A DNA stretch of 64,000 nucleotides, taken from assembly GCA_965232455.1 (NCBI GenBank), contig OZ246981.1:2790001-2854000 (forward strand), written 5' to 3'. Shown piece after piece: positions 18,062 through 26,844 of the stretch. The notes beneath the pieces were generated by a model. The model worked only from the letters and a program-made list of their open reading frames with translations, made no database searches and was not told where the DNA came from. Within the stretch, counting starts at the first letter, position 1. Every line of letters starts with the position of its first letter. The position numbers and the translations under genes were made by a program. Source of the stretch: JBFGFX01 sp965232455. Lineage in GTDB: Bacteria > Pseudomonadota > Gammaproteobacteria > Steroidobacterales > Woeseiaceae.

Positions 18062-19324
18062 CTAACGTAACGCTCCATCCGAAATCCACTGTCGAATCTC
18101 GGCGATTACCGCCGGGTCGAGTACCGGCTGCGGCGGCGGCGGCATCACCGCGGTGCCCGCGACAATGTTGTTGTCCTCGAGTTTCCGGATGAGATAGCTG
18201 CCGTTCGGATCGCCGGCCGCGACCAGAAGGGTCGCGACCTCCTGGACGCTCGGAACACCGACCATCCCCATGAAGCTGGCGTCCGCGCTGCTCAGATCCA
18301 GCCCACCCGCCGGTGCCACCGCGGTATGGCAGCCAACCGTCGCACACGACGGCGTAAACACGACCGCCTGAATCTGATCGAGGGTCGGTCCGATCACGAC
18401 GGGGCTGCTCACCGTAAACTCGCTGCGGAAGTCTTCGCCGGCGGCGCCGTTGCCCGATGGAAACACGCCGGCAAACTCGCCGTCCAGCGCATTGGCGTCC
18501 AGATCCATGATCACAGAAGCGCCGTTGCCCCGCAGCGTGATCCGGTAGGTGTCGTCCGCCAGCACGACACCGGTCAGATCGAATACCGCGCTCTGCGGGT
18601 TCGCCCCCGGCACCGAAATGGCGGCCGCGGTGATCAGCACCTCGTTACCGTCGGCAAACGTGCCATCGCCGCCGCTTGCCGTGAGAGTAAACGTGTTCAG
18701 ATTGACGGTTGCCGCGTCGAGCGGGCGGTCGAAGCCGGCGATAATTTGCGTCGGTCCGGCCGTCAGGACGGCATTGGGCAGCGGCGACAACGAAGTGACG
18801 CGGATCGGGCCGGCGACTGGAGGCGGCGGCGTGTCGTCGATTGCGCCGTCGGTAATCCACTGACGGACTATGTCGATCGTCGACTGCGCCAGCTGCCCGC
18901 CCGGCGGCATCACGCCGCCCGTGGCCGCGGTGCCGTCGAGCTTTTGGATGAGATAACTGTTGTTCGGATCGTTCGGCGCCACGCGCAGGATTCCGGCTTG
19001 CTGACTGCTCGCAATACCGACGAGCATCGCGTAACTGTTGGCCGCCTCCAGGTTCAGACCCGCGGCTCCTCCTCCGGAGTGACAACCGGCCGTTGCACAG
19101 GACGGGGTAAACAGATTGCTCTGGATTTCGGAGAAATTCGGTCCGAACGCCGGTGGCGGGGGCGGTGGAGGCGGCGGTGGTGGCGGTGGAGGCGGCGGGG
19201 GCGGAGGCGCATTGTCGCGGAACTGGTCCGACGCTTCCTCGAACGACTGAACGTCGCAGCCGACGAGAGAAGCGGCAATCATCAGAGTCGTAATTGCGGC
19301 CCGAAAAATGCGTGCTGTATTCAT
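18062..19324 (-). CDS. Lipoprotein with two CX4CH (cytochrome c-like) domains, a Pro19 tract and an Ig-like domain
   Basis: I place the start at the ATG 19324 (MNTARIFRAAITTLMIAAS, lipobox LVGC), not at the longer frame upstream, because a lipoprotein signal then begins at residue 1; this gives 420 residues. After the lipidated Cys comes a linker of 19 consecutive prolines. Then follow two similar domains, each with FTPSCAT-x-GCH (CX4CH) and a distal MPP (VMPPGG and VMPPPP), as in Planctomycete-type cytochrome c and other cell-surface haem proteins, separated by a Big-like (Ig fold) domain (LSPLPNAVLTAGPTQIIAGFDRPL). The His and distal Met would be haem ligands; CX4CH is a rarer haem-attachment spacing, so haem binding is not certain. 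No electron-transfer partner is nearby. A 76-bp repeat lies 67 bases upstream. Confidence 0.75.
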   Translation of the reverse strand: MNTARIFRAAITTLMIAASLVGCDVQSFEEASDQFRDNAPPPPPPPPPPPPPPPPPPPAFGPNFSEIQSNLFTPSCATAGCHSGGGAAGLNLEAANSYAMLVGIASSQQAGILRVAPNDPNNSYLIQKLDGTAATGGVMPPGGQLAQSTIDIVRQWITDGAIDDTPPPPVAGPIRVTSLSPLPNAVLTAGPTQIIAGFDRPLDAATVNLNTFTLTASGGDGTFADGNEVLITAAAISVPGANPQSAVFDLTGVVLADDTYRITLRGNGASVIMDLDANALDGEFAGVFPSGNGAAGEDFRSEFTVSSPVVIGPTLDQIQAVVFTPSCATVGCHTAVAPAGGLDLSSADASFMGMVGVPSVQEVATLLVAAGDPNGSYLIRKLEDNNIVAGTAVMPPPPQPVLDPAVIAEIRQWISDGALR

Positions 19325-19390
19325 GATGCTGTTCGCCAGTCGGCCTGCCGGAAATAGAGGGTTTCCTTCAACGATTGATGGTATCGCTTT

Positions 19391-19466
19391 GGGTGTCTCA
19401 AACCGCGACAACCGTCACACTACTGAGCCCAACCGGACGGGTCCAGATGTCGCCGATGGGCGACAG
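19391..19466. repeat. 76-bp element, copy A (upstream of CX4CH lipoprotein gene)
   Basis: About 80 percent identical, without gaps, to 22432-22507. The shared core includes CACACTACTGAG and TCCAGATGTCGCC. It ends 67 bases before the lipoprotein start. Read on the minus strand, a 27-codon frame (ATG at 19481, TGA at 19400-19398) ends DIWTRPVGLSSVTVVAV; the other copy keeps the same frame and stop. There is no clear ribosome-binding site. Role unknown: regulatory leader, decayed coding segment or dispersed repeat. Confidence 0.6.
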
Positions 19467-19614
19467 CCAACGTTTCCTCATCGCGAAAGATGCTCGGAGC
19501 AACGCGGTTCAGGGCGCGGTCGAACCGCCGCGAACACGTTGAGAAAGTCGAACGGTTCTGCCGGGTCAACCCGGCGTTCTTATCGATAAAAGATGTGATT
19601 GCCGATATGCGCGG

Positions 19615-20016
19615 TCAGGGCCTGCCCGCCTGCTCAATGAGCCGGCGCGCCGCCGCCTGAGCGGCCGGGTCGTTAACCGCCAGGCGCAGCGCTTTTTGCC
19701 CAAGCGAAATCGCTTGCTGACGATCGCCCTCGGCGAGACGCACGGTACCCAGTTCGACCCACCACAAACTTTCCCGCGGTTCGATGCGCAATGCCCGTTC
19801 GATCGACGCCGCGGCTCGCGCGGTGTCGCCGGCGGCTAGCTGTGCTCGCCCCTGCGCGACCAGCGTTTCACCCGCCGACACCGCCCCTCTCGCGGCCTCC
19901 TTTGCCGGCTCCGGTATGGACGCCGATCCGGCTTTGTCACCGGCGCTTCGAGGCGGCGGCGCGTGTACGCACGCGGACAAACCGATGATGAGCAGACACG
20001 TGACGAGCCGCTTCAT
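19615..20016 (-). CDS. TPR-containing lipoprotein
   Basis: A 133-residue protein with signal MKRLVTCLLIIGLSAC (lipobox LSAC), a Pro/Ala-rich linker, then two TPR-like helix pairs (AAGDTARAAASIERALRIEP and LAEGDRQQAISLGQKALRL). It overlaps the mrcB stop codon by four bases (ATGA), so it is translationally coupled to PBP1B. By position it may be an outer-membrane partner that helps or localises the peptidoglycan synthase, comparable in logic, not in sequence, to LpoB. That role is inference. Confidence 0.8.
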   Translation of the reverse strand: MKRLVTCLLIIGLSACVHAPPPRSAGDKAGSASIPEPAKEAARGAVSAGETLVAQGRAQLAAGDTARAAASIERALRIEPRESLWWVELGTVRLAEGDRQQAISLGQKALRLAVNDPAAQAAARRLIEQAGRP

Positions 20017-22346
20017 CGATTGTCCCCCAATCGATTCAGCCAGCCTTTGACACGGTCACCGAGTTGGCCGAGACCGCAGGGCCGCCTGGGCACATCGGCA
20101 CCGGACGGCAGCGGCAACAATACCGCGTCCCCGCAGCCGCGACGAGTCATCAATCCGGATTGATAATCGATCCAGCTCGAGTCCATGCTCGTGGAAACCA
20201 GCGGTTCATAACTGTCGGTCGACTCGAGCTGCGCAAGCAGCGGCGCCCAGACGCGAAGCGCGCCGGCCGAGCCGGTCAGGCCGACCGGCGTATTGTCGTC
20301 ATGACCAAGCCACACGACCGCGAGATAATCGTTCGTGAAGCCGGCGAACCAACTGTCCTTGAAATCGTCGGAGGTGCCGGTTTTTCCGGCGACCGTCAGT
20401 TCCCTCGGCAGCCATTGGCGAGCCGGGCGGCCGGTGCCTCGTTCAACGGCCTGTATCAGCCCGTGATTCAATTGATGGACCGCGTCCGCATCGACCGCCG
20501 GCACGATCTTCAGGGGGTAACGCGTCATTACCTCTCCGTTCGCATCGGTGACCGAGCGCACGGCCTGCAGCGGAACCCGGTCGCCACCGTTAGCCAGGCT
20601 GTTGTAGAGCTGCGCAACCTCAAAGGGCGACAAGTCCACGGCGCCCAACAACAGCGATGGATACGCCGGCGGAGCGGTCGCCAGGCCAAGCCGCTCGAAA
20701 AGCGCCGCAACGTTATCGACGCCGACGTCGAGGCCCAGGCGCACGGTGGCCTGATTGTAGGACTCGGCCAGGGCTCGAACCAGCGGCACCTCGCCGTGAG
20801 ATTCCAGCGAGAAATTCTTCGGCGACCAGATATCGCCGTTCGGCAATTCGACGTCGATCTCCTCGTCGAGAAGCACGCTGGCTAACGTGTATTTACCGGA
20901 CTCGAGCGCCGCCAGGTAAACGAGCGGCTTGATCAGTGAGCCAACCGGGCGCCTCGCGTCCAGCGCCCGGTTGAAACCGCCGACGGCCGCGTCACCGCCA
21001 CCGACGACAGCCACCACGTCGCCGGTCTGCGGCCGTGTTATCACGATGGCGCCCTCCAGCGGAGGATCGTCAAGCACCGGACCAACCGCGGCGCCCGTGG
21101 CGCGGACCGGCGTTTTCGCCAGATGCTCGAGGCTGTCAGCAAGCTCGCGTTCAGCACTCGCCTGCAGCTCCGGGTCGAAGTTGGTAAAGACGCGCAGTCC
21201 CTGCGTGGCAAGCGCCTCCGCGGAATAATCCGCCGTCAGCTGCGCGCGCACCAAATCCAGATATGCCGGCTGGTAACGCGATGCAAGGCCTGCGCGATCC
21301 CTGATGCCAATCGCCCGATTGCGTGCGTCCGCAGACGCCTGCTCATCGAGGACCCCGCGCTTCGCCAGCGTTTCGATGACCCAGTTACGCCGTTCGATCG
21401 CGCGTTCCGGTTGCCGCCGAGGATCGTAAAAAGACGGACCTTTTACAATCGCCACCAGCAGCGCGATTTCGTGCGCGGCGAGCTCGTCGAGACGCTTGGC
21501 AAAATAGAATTCACTGGCCAGGCCGAAACCGTGAATCGCGCGCGTACCCTGCTGCCCGAGATAAATCTCGTTCACGTACGCGTGCAGCAACTCGTCCTTG
21601 TCGTACCGCAGTTCCAGCGCGACCGCCATGATCGCTTCCCGAAACTTTCGGCCCAGTGTTTGCCGGCCGTCGAGAAAGTAACTCTTGACCAGTTGCTGGG
21701 TTAACGTGCTGCCACCCTGCCTGATCTCGCCGTGACGCAGGTTTACCCAGGCTGCACGCGCTATCGCTGAAAAATCCAGGCCGTGATGCCGATCGAACTT
21801 GCGGTCCTCTATCGCCTTCAACGCCGTCACCAACAGCGGCGGAATCGCATCGGGTTCGACGAGGATGCGATCTTCGTGGTGCGCGGTGAACACGCTGCCC
21901 ACGCGCATCGGCTCCATACGCGCCAGCGCGATCGGATTTCCCCGGGCGTCGGCGATCGAAACAATGCGATCCGAATCGAATCCAATCCGTAAAACCTGAG
22001 ACTGCTCTTCACCGTCCCAAAACCGAAACCCCCGCGTCCATACGCTGATCGCGGCTGCCTCGATCAGGTATTCGCCCGGACGCCGAAGGACGGCAACGGG
22101 GCGGTGACCCGTGCGCGCCAGCATTGCGACCAATGCCTCGGAGCCGAGCTCCAGGCCCGCGTAGAGTTCGAGCGGCGCTGCGTAAACGTGCGCGGGCACG
22201 TCCCACTGCCGTTGTTCGAATTCCTCGACGACGTAGACACCCAACGAAAACGCATAAATGAGGGCCGACACCGCAACGATCGATGCTACGTATCGCTTGG
22301 GCGCGCGGACGAACCGCGAACGCACGGTCTTCCAAACGAGAATCAT
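20013..22346 (-). CDS. mrcB: Penicillin-binding protein 1B, bifunctional transglycosylase/transpeptidase
   Basis: From ATG 22346 (a GTG at 22361 is also possible) the protein is 777 residues. One N-terminal membrane helix is near residues 24-44 (numbering from 22361). A UB2H-like region precedes the GT51 domain, with catalytic Glu in KAIEDRKFDRHHGLD and the lipid II-binding QGGSTLTQQLVKS. The transpeptidase domain has SLIK (Ser475 in that numbering), the SYN motif in ESYNQATV, and KTGTSDD. It polymerises and cross-links peptidoglycan at the inner membrane. Downstream is a coupled TPR lipoprotein. A 76-bp element shared with another gene lies about 70-86 bases upstream of the start. Confidence 0.95.
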   Translation of the reverse strand: MILVWKTVRSRFVRAPKRYVASIVAVSALIYAFSLGVYVVEEFEQRQWDVPAHVYAAPLELYAGLELGSEALVAMLARTGHRPVAVLRRPGEYLIEAAAISVWTRGFRFWDGEEQSQVLRIGFDSDRIVSIADARGNPIALARMEPMRVGSVFTAHHEDRILVEPDAIPPLLVTALKAIEDRKFDRHHGLDFSAIARAAWVNLRHGEIRQGGSTLTQQLVKSYFLDGRQTLGRKFREAIMAVALELRYDKDELLHAYVNEIYLGQQGTRAIHGFGLASEFYFAKRLDELAAHEIALLVAIVKGPSFYDPRRQPERAIERRNWVIETLAKRGVLDEQASADARNRAIGIRDRAGLASRYQPAYLDLVRAQLTADYSAEALATQGLRVFTNFDPELQASAERELADSLEHLAKTPVRATGAAVGPVLDDPPLEGAIVITRPQTGDVVAVVGGGDAAVGGFNRALDARRPVGSLIKPLVYLAALESGKYTLASVLLDEEIDVELPNGDIWSPKNFSLESHGEVPLVRALAESYNQATVRLGLDVGVDNVAALFERLGLATAPPAYPSLLLGAVDLSPFEVAQLYNSLANGGDRVPLQAVRSVTDANGEVMTRYPLKIVPAVDADAVHQLNHGLIQAVERGTGRPARQWLPRELTVAGKTGTSDDFKDSWFAGFTNDYLAVVWLGHDDNTPVGLTGSAGALRVWAPLLAQLESTDSYEPLVSTSMDSSWIDYQSGLMTRRGCGDAVLLPLPSGADVPRRPCGLGQLGDRVKGWLNRLGDNR

Positions 22347-22431
22347 ACGCCTAGCACGCACGGCAGCGCCCCTTGGTAATTCGGTGAATTAGCCACGCAT
22401 CGCGGTTGCCGGCAATGTGCGAACGCCCATT

Positions 22432-22507
22432 GGATATGTCAAACCGCGGCAACCGCCACACTACTGAGTCCGATGGGGACGGTCCAGATGTCGCCATTGA
22501 GCGACAG
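22432..22507. repeat. 76-bp element, copy B (upstream of mrcB)
   Basis: Ungapped partner of 19391-19466, with about 15 differences by hand count. On the minus strand the same frame reads DIWTVPIGLSSVAVAAV then TGA, so several of the differences are conservative at codon level (for example V/I). TTGACA overlaps the mrcB-proximal edge on the minus strand and could be a -35 hexamer; copy A has TTGAGA at the same place. Confidence 0.6.
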
Positions 22508-22617
22508 TCGTCGATCGGACTGCGCCGATACCGCCTGGAGACGTCAGCTCAGAGCGGGAACGTGCGCAGCGTCTACCCTTGCGAGCGCACCCGGCGGACG
22601 GGCCCCGGTTCTTTCTC

Positions 22618-25080
22618 TCATTCTCCGAGAGGCGGCCCGGACGAATTTGTCGCAGCAGTCCCGGCAACCGGCGCATGTTGAGCTGCCGTTTCGGCGCCAA
22701 GCATCGACCGAACACAGACCAGCAGCGCCAGATAACATGCCGCGCCGATATAGAAATTCATGGCGATACTCAGGTAAATCGACACCAGCACCGCCACCGC
22801 GGAACTCAGAACCCCAAAAATGCCGTTCAGCGACCAAAACCACGGTGTCTCGGCACGATGTGCCGCCTGTGCGATCCTCAGGCCCAGTGGAAAAAAGAAA
22901 CCCAGCAACAGGCCTAGTGGAAACACGGTGACGATGCTGAGCGTAATTTTGGTGCACATTGGCGCCGTGATGAACGCTGACACGAGCAGCGATACGCCTG
23001 TCTCCGCGGCAAGCACGGTCAGCGCAGCCACCATCGGCAAAGCGAGGATCAGCTTTGTTCGAGACAGCGAGACCGATTCGCTCAGTATGCTGCCGACTCC
23101 GGCGCTCAGAATGATCGTGAACAGCAACACGCCGAGCGCGTACACCGGGTGACCAAGAAACACCGAAAGCCTTTGAATGAGTCCGATCTCAACGAACATG
23201 AAACCCGCGCCGATCAAAGTGAAGTAGCCGGCGCCCCACCAGAATGCGCTCCCGCCTTCTCCCGCCCCGCGCTCGGGCCTTCCGCCCGAAACGAGCGGCA
23301 CTATCACGGTCAGGACGCAGAATATCGCGAGGCAGAGAATCAGGATCAGCAAGGTAATTGTCGCCGTAATGTTTCCACGCACGATGCCGCTGCCGGACAG
23401 GCTCGCCGCAGCGAGGTTGTCCAGTCTCAGCATGTTAAAAAAGTAGGGGCTGTCGTCGGTCGGGGGCAGGTAGTTTAGCGGTTCGTCGGCAACGATTGCC
23501 CGCAAATCCTGTACCGACGTGGCGCCCAAAAGCTCCCGCTGAACCGTGTTGTCCGGGAGAGTGTCCGGGGCAAATACCAACTCGTATTCGAGCTCGCTGA
23601 CCACGCTTTTTGTGTTTTCGATGTCCGCGGCTGAAAACGGTGCCTTGGAAACGATTAACGTCGAAACGTTACCGGCACTAACCATTACAAGATGATCCGC
23701 CGGTCTTGCCATGCCCGACTCCAGAAGCGTCGCAACCGCAAGGCTGATTACGCGCCCGGTCTCGCCGAGGTTGTCCGGATTGTGCCACCGCGACACCGTG
23801 AAGAGTCCGTCGTCGGCGAGCCTGTCGAGAAAAAGCCGCCATGCCTCGACCGTGTAGAGACCGTTTTCCGTGAATGAGAATGCCCCGGCGCCGGTAGCCG
23901 CCCAGGTGTCGATCAATGACATTTGCAGAACGTCACACCGCAGCTCGTTACGGGACAGGTAGCTGCGTGCCTCGTCCACGATCAGAGTAACCTGCTCTCT
24001 GTTGGCAAGGCCCGCGAAGTCCTTGAAGTAGGTTCGTAAGAGATCGATGAAAATACGGTTCACGTCGATGCCGGTGACGTGATGACCGAATATCAGACCG
24101 CTCTGAATGTCCCGACCGCCGCCTACGCCAATGACACAGGCCTGTCCAGGGGGCCGCAGATAATAGGCGACGTTGGTGACGTCGAATCGCAGGTGGTCAA
24201 TATCGTCCGTTGAGCCGAATTGACGCACCGTGGTACCGGCATCGCCGTCTATTCGCATCCACAGCTGCGGGATCGGATCGCGGGGAGCTTTAGGGCTTGC
24301 GCCCCAGTACTGCGGCGCAGCAACGTGCATCCGATCCACGACGACTCGCGAATAGCTGTTCCAACGTTCCAGCAGAATGGATGCCGGATTTTCTATGTTG
24401 CCTTTGACCGCCAGCGGTCGAATACCGTTTTTTGAGCCCGAGTTGACGGGCACCGCAAGCGACAGCACGACGAAGGTGCCGACGCACGAAAGCTTCAGGC
24501 GAGCGGACCCTGCACGACGCGCGTAACTCAGGGCCGACAGAGCGGCGAGCGCACCCGACAAAAGGACCAGGCTCGGCGCATCGACAAGCTCCAGACCACC
24601 AAGCACCAGCAAGCACCCTGTTGCCGCTCCTATGAGATCGACACCGTAAATTCTGCCCGTCGGAAGCCGCGCCCGGGTCAGCACCGCGCTGATCGCAATT
24701 CCAGATAGGCAAAACGGCACAAACGTCGCTGCCGTTACGATCACGAAGGCCACGACCGTCATCGCCGTGACTCCGCCGCCCTGGAAACCGAGCGGCGTCG
24801 AGCAAAGCACGAGCAGCGCGCCGGGTGCAGCGAATGCATAGCCAAGACTGGCCAGGCTGAGACTTCGGTCGAGCCTTTCGCGCTCAAACCAGTCGGACTT
24901 CAGGTAGACCACGACGGCACCGGCCGTCATGCCGAGCATTGCAATCGAGATTGCAAAAAAGGCGAGATGGTACCAGGTGATCACGCTCAGTAATCGTGCC
25001 AGCGTGATCTGCAGCACGAGTGTCGTAAGGGCGATCAGAAACGTCCCCAAATACAGGTGGGAGCGGCTATCCGACGTCAT
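22618..25080 (-). CDS. Polytopic membrane protein with internal spermidine synthase-like domain
   Basis: An 820-residue protein. Around six membrane helices (residues about 10-210) precede a soluble Rossmann-type methyltransferase-fold domain with VIGVGGGRDIQSGLIFGHHVTGIDVN, LIVDEARSYLSR and DVLQMSLIDTW, as in spermidine/polyamine aminopropyltransferases. Another seven or so helices follow (about 565-800). Such fusions are usually annotated as spermidine synthase-like; the catalytic Asp-containing motif expected for aminopropyl transfer (GGGDG) appears here as GGGRD, so true spermidine synthesis is doubtful. It lies upstream of mrcB on the same strand and diverges from the GT2 gene at 25427. 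A relative with the same fusion idea is at 58037. Confidence 0.7.
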   Translation of the reverse strand: MTSDSRSHLYLGTFLIALTTLVLQITLARLLSVITWYHLAFFAISIAMLGMTAGAVVVYLKSDWFERERLDRSLSLASLGYAFAAPGALLVLCSTPLGFQGGGVTAMTVVAFVIVTAATFVPFCLSGIAISAVLTRARLPTGRIYGVDLIGAATGCLLVLGGLELVDAPSLVLLSGALAALSALSYARRAGSARLKLSCVGTFVVLSLAVPVNSGSKNGIRPLAVKGNIENPASILLERWNSYSRVVVDRMHVAAPQYWGASPKAPRDPIPQLWMRIDGDAGTTVRQFGSTDDIDHLRFDVTNVAYYLRPPGQACVIGVGGGRDIQSGLIFGHHVTGIDVNRIFIDLLRTYFKDFAGLANREQVTLIVDEARSYLSRNELRCDVLQMSLIDTWAATGAGAFSFTENGLYTVEAWRLFLDRLADDGLFTVSRWHNPDNLGETGRVISLAVATLLESGMARPADHLVMVSAGNVSTLIVSKAPFSAADIENTKSVVSELEYELVFAPDTLPDNTVQRELLGATSVQDLRAIVADEPLNYLPPTDDSPYFFNMLRLDNLAAASLSGSGIVRGNITATITLLILILCLAIFCVLTVIVPLVSGGRPERGAGEGGSAFWWGAGYFTLIGAGFMFVEIGLIQRLSVFLGHPVYALGVLLFTIILSAGVGSILSESVSLSRTKLILALPMVAALTVLAAETGVSLLVSAFITAPMCTKITLSIVTVFPLGLLLGFFFPLGLRIAQAAHRAETPWFWSLNGIFGVLSSAVAVLVSIYLSIAMNFYIGAACYLALLVCVRSMLGAETAAQHAPVAGTAATNSSGPPLGE

Positions 25081-25426
25081 AGAGTCACTCGAACTGAGAA
25101 AAGGCCGAGGCTAACACCGAAAACACTCGCACGACGAGATAGGCATCAGGAACTGTGAAACGTGCACTCAAACCGAGACGTCCGATTTGCGGTCGGTCTC
25201 GGCACTTGCAACGGCGAAGGCCCAAAAACGGCTGCTACGGTATGGCCCGAGCGCCGGCCTCGCCGGTGGCGTATGTCGCGCAATGTGATGCATGCCATGC
25301 ACCTCGGCGATATCTGCAGTACTGTCACAATACTGTAGACTCTGCCGCGAGCATTGATTGCGGCATGGATGATAGCGGGTGTGATGCCGCTGGTTTAACG
25401 ACTTTCCGTCGAAGAGAATATTCGCC
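25081..25426. other. 346-bp divergent intergenic region
   Basis: Lies between two divergent genes and should hold both promoters. I see only an imperfect palindrome, CTGCAGTACTG/ATACTGTAG (about 25314-25341), and no convincing -35/-10 pair. A 91-codon open frame here has a chance CxxCH and no ribosome-binding site, so I do not call it. Confidence 0.5.
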
Positions 25427-26440
25427 GTGATTGAATTGGCGCCCTCAAAAACAGAGCCGAAAACGCAGCTGGCCGATCTCGACATTGCGGTGCTCATACC
25501 CTGCCATGACGAGGAAACGGCAATTCCATCCGTCATCTCCGCATTCCGCGAGCAGCTGCCGAACGCGGCGATATATGTCTACGACAACAACTCCGGCGAC
25601 GGCACCGCCGAAGCGGCCGCCGCCGCGGGCGCGATCGTCCGTACGGAGACCCAGCAAGGCAAGGGCCATGTCGTACGCAGAATGTTCTCCGACATCGAAG
25701 CGTCGGTTTACGTCCTCGTCGACGGTGACGACACCTACGATGCGGCAAGTGTCCCGACGATGATTCAATCGCTTCTCACTCAACGCTGCGACATGGTCAA
25801 TGGCCGCCGTGTCAGCGAAATCTCGGAGGCGTACAGGTTCGGCCACCGGTTCGGAAACCGGATGCTCTCGAACATGGTCAACTGGATTTTCGGCAAGCGC
25901 TGCGTCGACCTGCTGTCGGGCTACCGGGTTTTCTCGCGACGCTTCGTCAAGTCCTTCCCGGCCTTGTCGAAAGGGTTTGAGGTCGAGACGGAGCTGACGG
26001 TTCACGCGTTGTCGTTGAACATCCCTATTGCCGAGGTTGACACTCGTTACAAGGAACGCCCGGAACATAGCATCAGCAAGCTGAACACGTACCGGGACGG
26101 GACTCGAATCCTCTGGACAATCGTGCTGCTCACCAAGGAGGAACGCCCGTTTTTCTTTTACTCCCTCCTGGCAGCCGGTCTCGCCGCGCTGTCACTCGCA
26201 TTCGGCATGCCGGTCGTGCTGGAATTTATTGAAACCGGCGAGGTACCGAGGTTCCCGACCGCAATCCTGGCCGCGAGTATCATGGTGCTTGCATCGCTCA
26301 GCCTCACCACCGGTTTGATTCTGGATTCCGTGGCGCGCGGTCGCCGCGAGGCCAAGCGCCTGCACTACCTCGGCTTGACGTGGATCGGACGGGGTCGGCG
26401 TGAAGACGATCACGACGACAAAACCAGCAACGTTGAATGA
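25427..26440 (+). CDS. GT2 family glycosyltransferase, GtrB-like (polyprenyl-phosphate sugar synthase)
   Basis: A 337-residue protein, GTG start. The GT-A domain has IAVLIPCHDEETAIPSVI, IYVYDNNSGDGTAEAA and the DxD-containing VLVDGDDTYDA. LSGYRVFSRRFVKSFP and FEVETELTVHAL are typical of the DPM1-like/GtrB branch. Two C-terminal membrane helices (about residues 240-310) anchor it. It should load a sugar on undecaprenyl phosphate in the cytoplasm. The next gene, a GtrA-type flippase, overlaps its stop by four bases, so the two form the first two steps of a Gtr-like pathway. Confidence 0.9.
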   Translation: MIELAPSKTEPKTQLADLDIAVLIPCHDEETAIPSVISAFREQLPNAAIYVYDNNSGDGTAEAAAAAGAIVRTETQQGKGHVVRRMFSDIEASVYVLVDGDDTYDAASVPTMIQSLLTQRCDMVNGRRVSEISEAYRFGHRFGNRMLSNMVNWIFGKRCVDLLSGYRVFSRRFVKSFPALSKGFEVETELTVHALSLNIPIAEVDTRYKERPEHSISKLNTYRDGTRILWTIVLLTKEERPFFFYSLLAAGLAALSLAFGMPVVLEFIETGEVPRFPTAILAASIMVLASLSLTTGLILDSVARGRREAKRLHYLGLTWIGRGRREDDHDDKTSNVE

Positions 26441-26844
26441 GGCAGACAACGCGCAAACAGGCGGTCAGTTTCGCGATGATTGGCGCGTTCGGTTTCCTTG
26501 TCGACGGCGGAGTCCTGACGGTGCTCAACAGCGCGTTCCAATTGGATTTGTTCCGGTCGCGACTCGTGTCGTTCTCCATCGCGGTAACCGTAACCTGGGC
26601 GCTGAACCGGCGGCGAACCTTTGCGGACCGCAAGGACCGCCGCGCCGCTCGCGAGTGGGGACGTTACGCCATCGTCAACGCGTTGGGTGCGTTGCTGAAC
26701 ATGGCGGTCTTCTTTTGGTTGGTGCAACACTACGCCTGGGCGGCAAACCAACCGATCTTGCCCCTGGCGATCGCGGCATCGATCGCACTGAACTTCAATT
26801 TCATCGCGTCAAAGTACGTTGCATTCTGGGTGCCGCGTTCGTGA
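26437..26844 (+). CDS. GtrA family polyprenyl-phosphate-sugar flippase
   Basis: A 135-residue protein with four predicted membrane helices. QAVSFAMIGAFGFLVDGGVLTVL opens the first helix, AVTVTWALNRRRTF holds the conserved Asn-Arg-x-x-Thr-Phe motif, and ALNFNFIASKYVAF ends the fourth helix, all as in GtrA. It starts within the stop codon of the GT2 gene (ATGA) and its stop overlaps the GTG of the methyltransferase (GTGA). GtrA proteins flip the lipid-linked monosaccharide made by GtrB to the periplasm. Confidence 0.92.
   Translation: MRQTTRKQAVSFAMIGAFGFLVDGGVLTVLNSAFQLDLFRSRLVSFSIAVTVTWALNRRRTFADRKDRRAAREWGRYAIVNALGALLNMAVFFWLVQHYAWAANQPILPLAIAASIALNFNFIASKYVAFWVPRS

Noticed and set aside
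19151..19207. 57-base G-rich tract as a phase-variable simple repeat
   Set aside because: It is a mixture of proline codons on the minus strand, not a homopolymer or regular unit, so slippage control is unlikely; it simply encodes Pro19.
25155..25430. 91-codon frame with CDACH (CxxCH), possible small cytochrome
   Set aside because: No ribosome-binding site, Arg-rich random-looking sequence, overlaps the start of the GT2 gene and the divergent promoter region.
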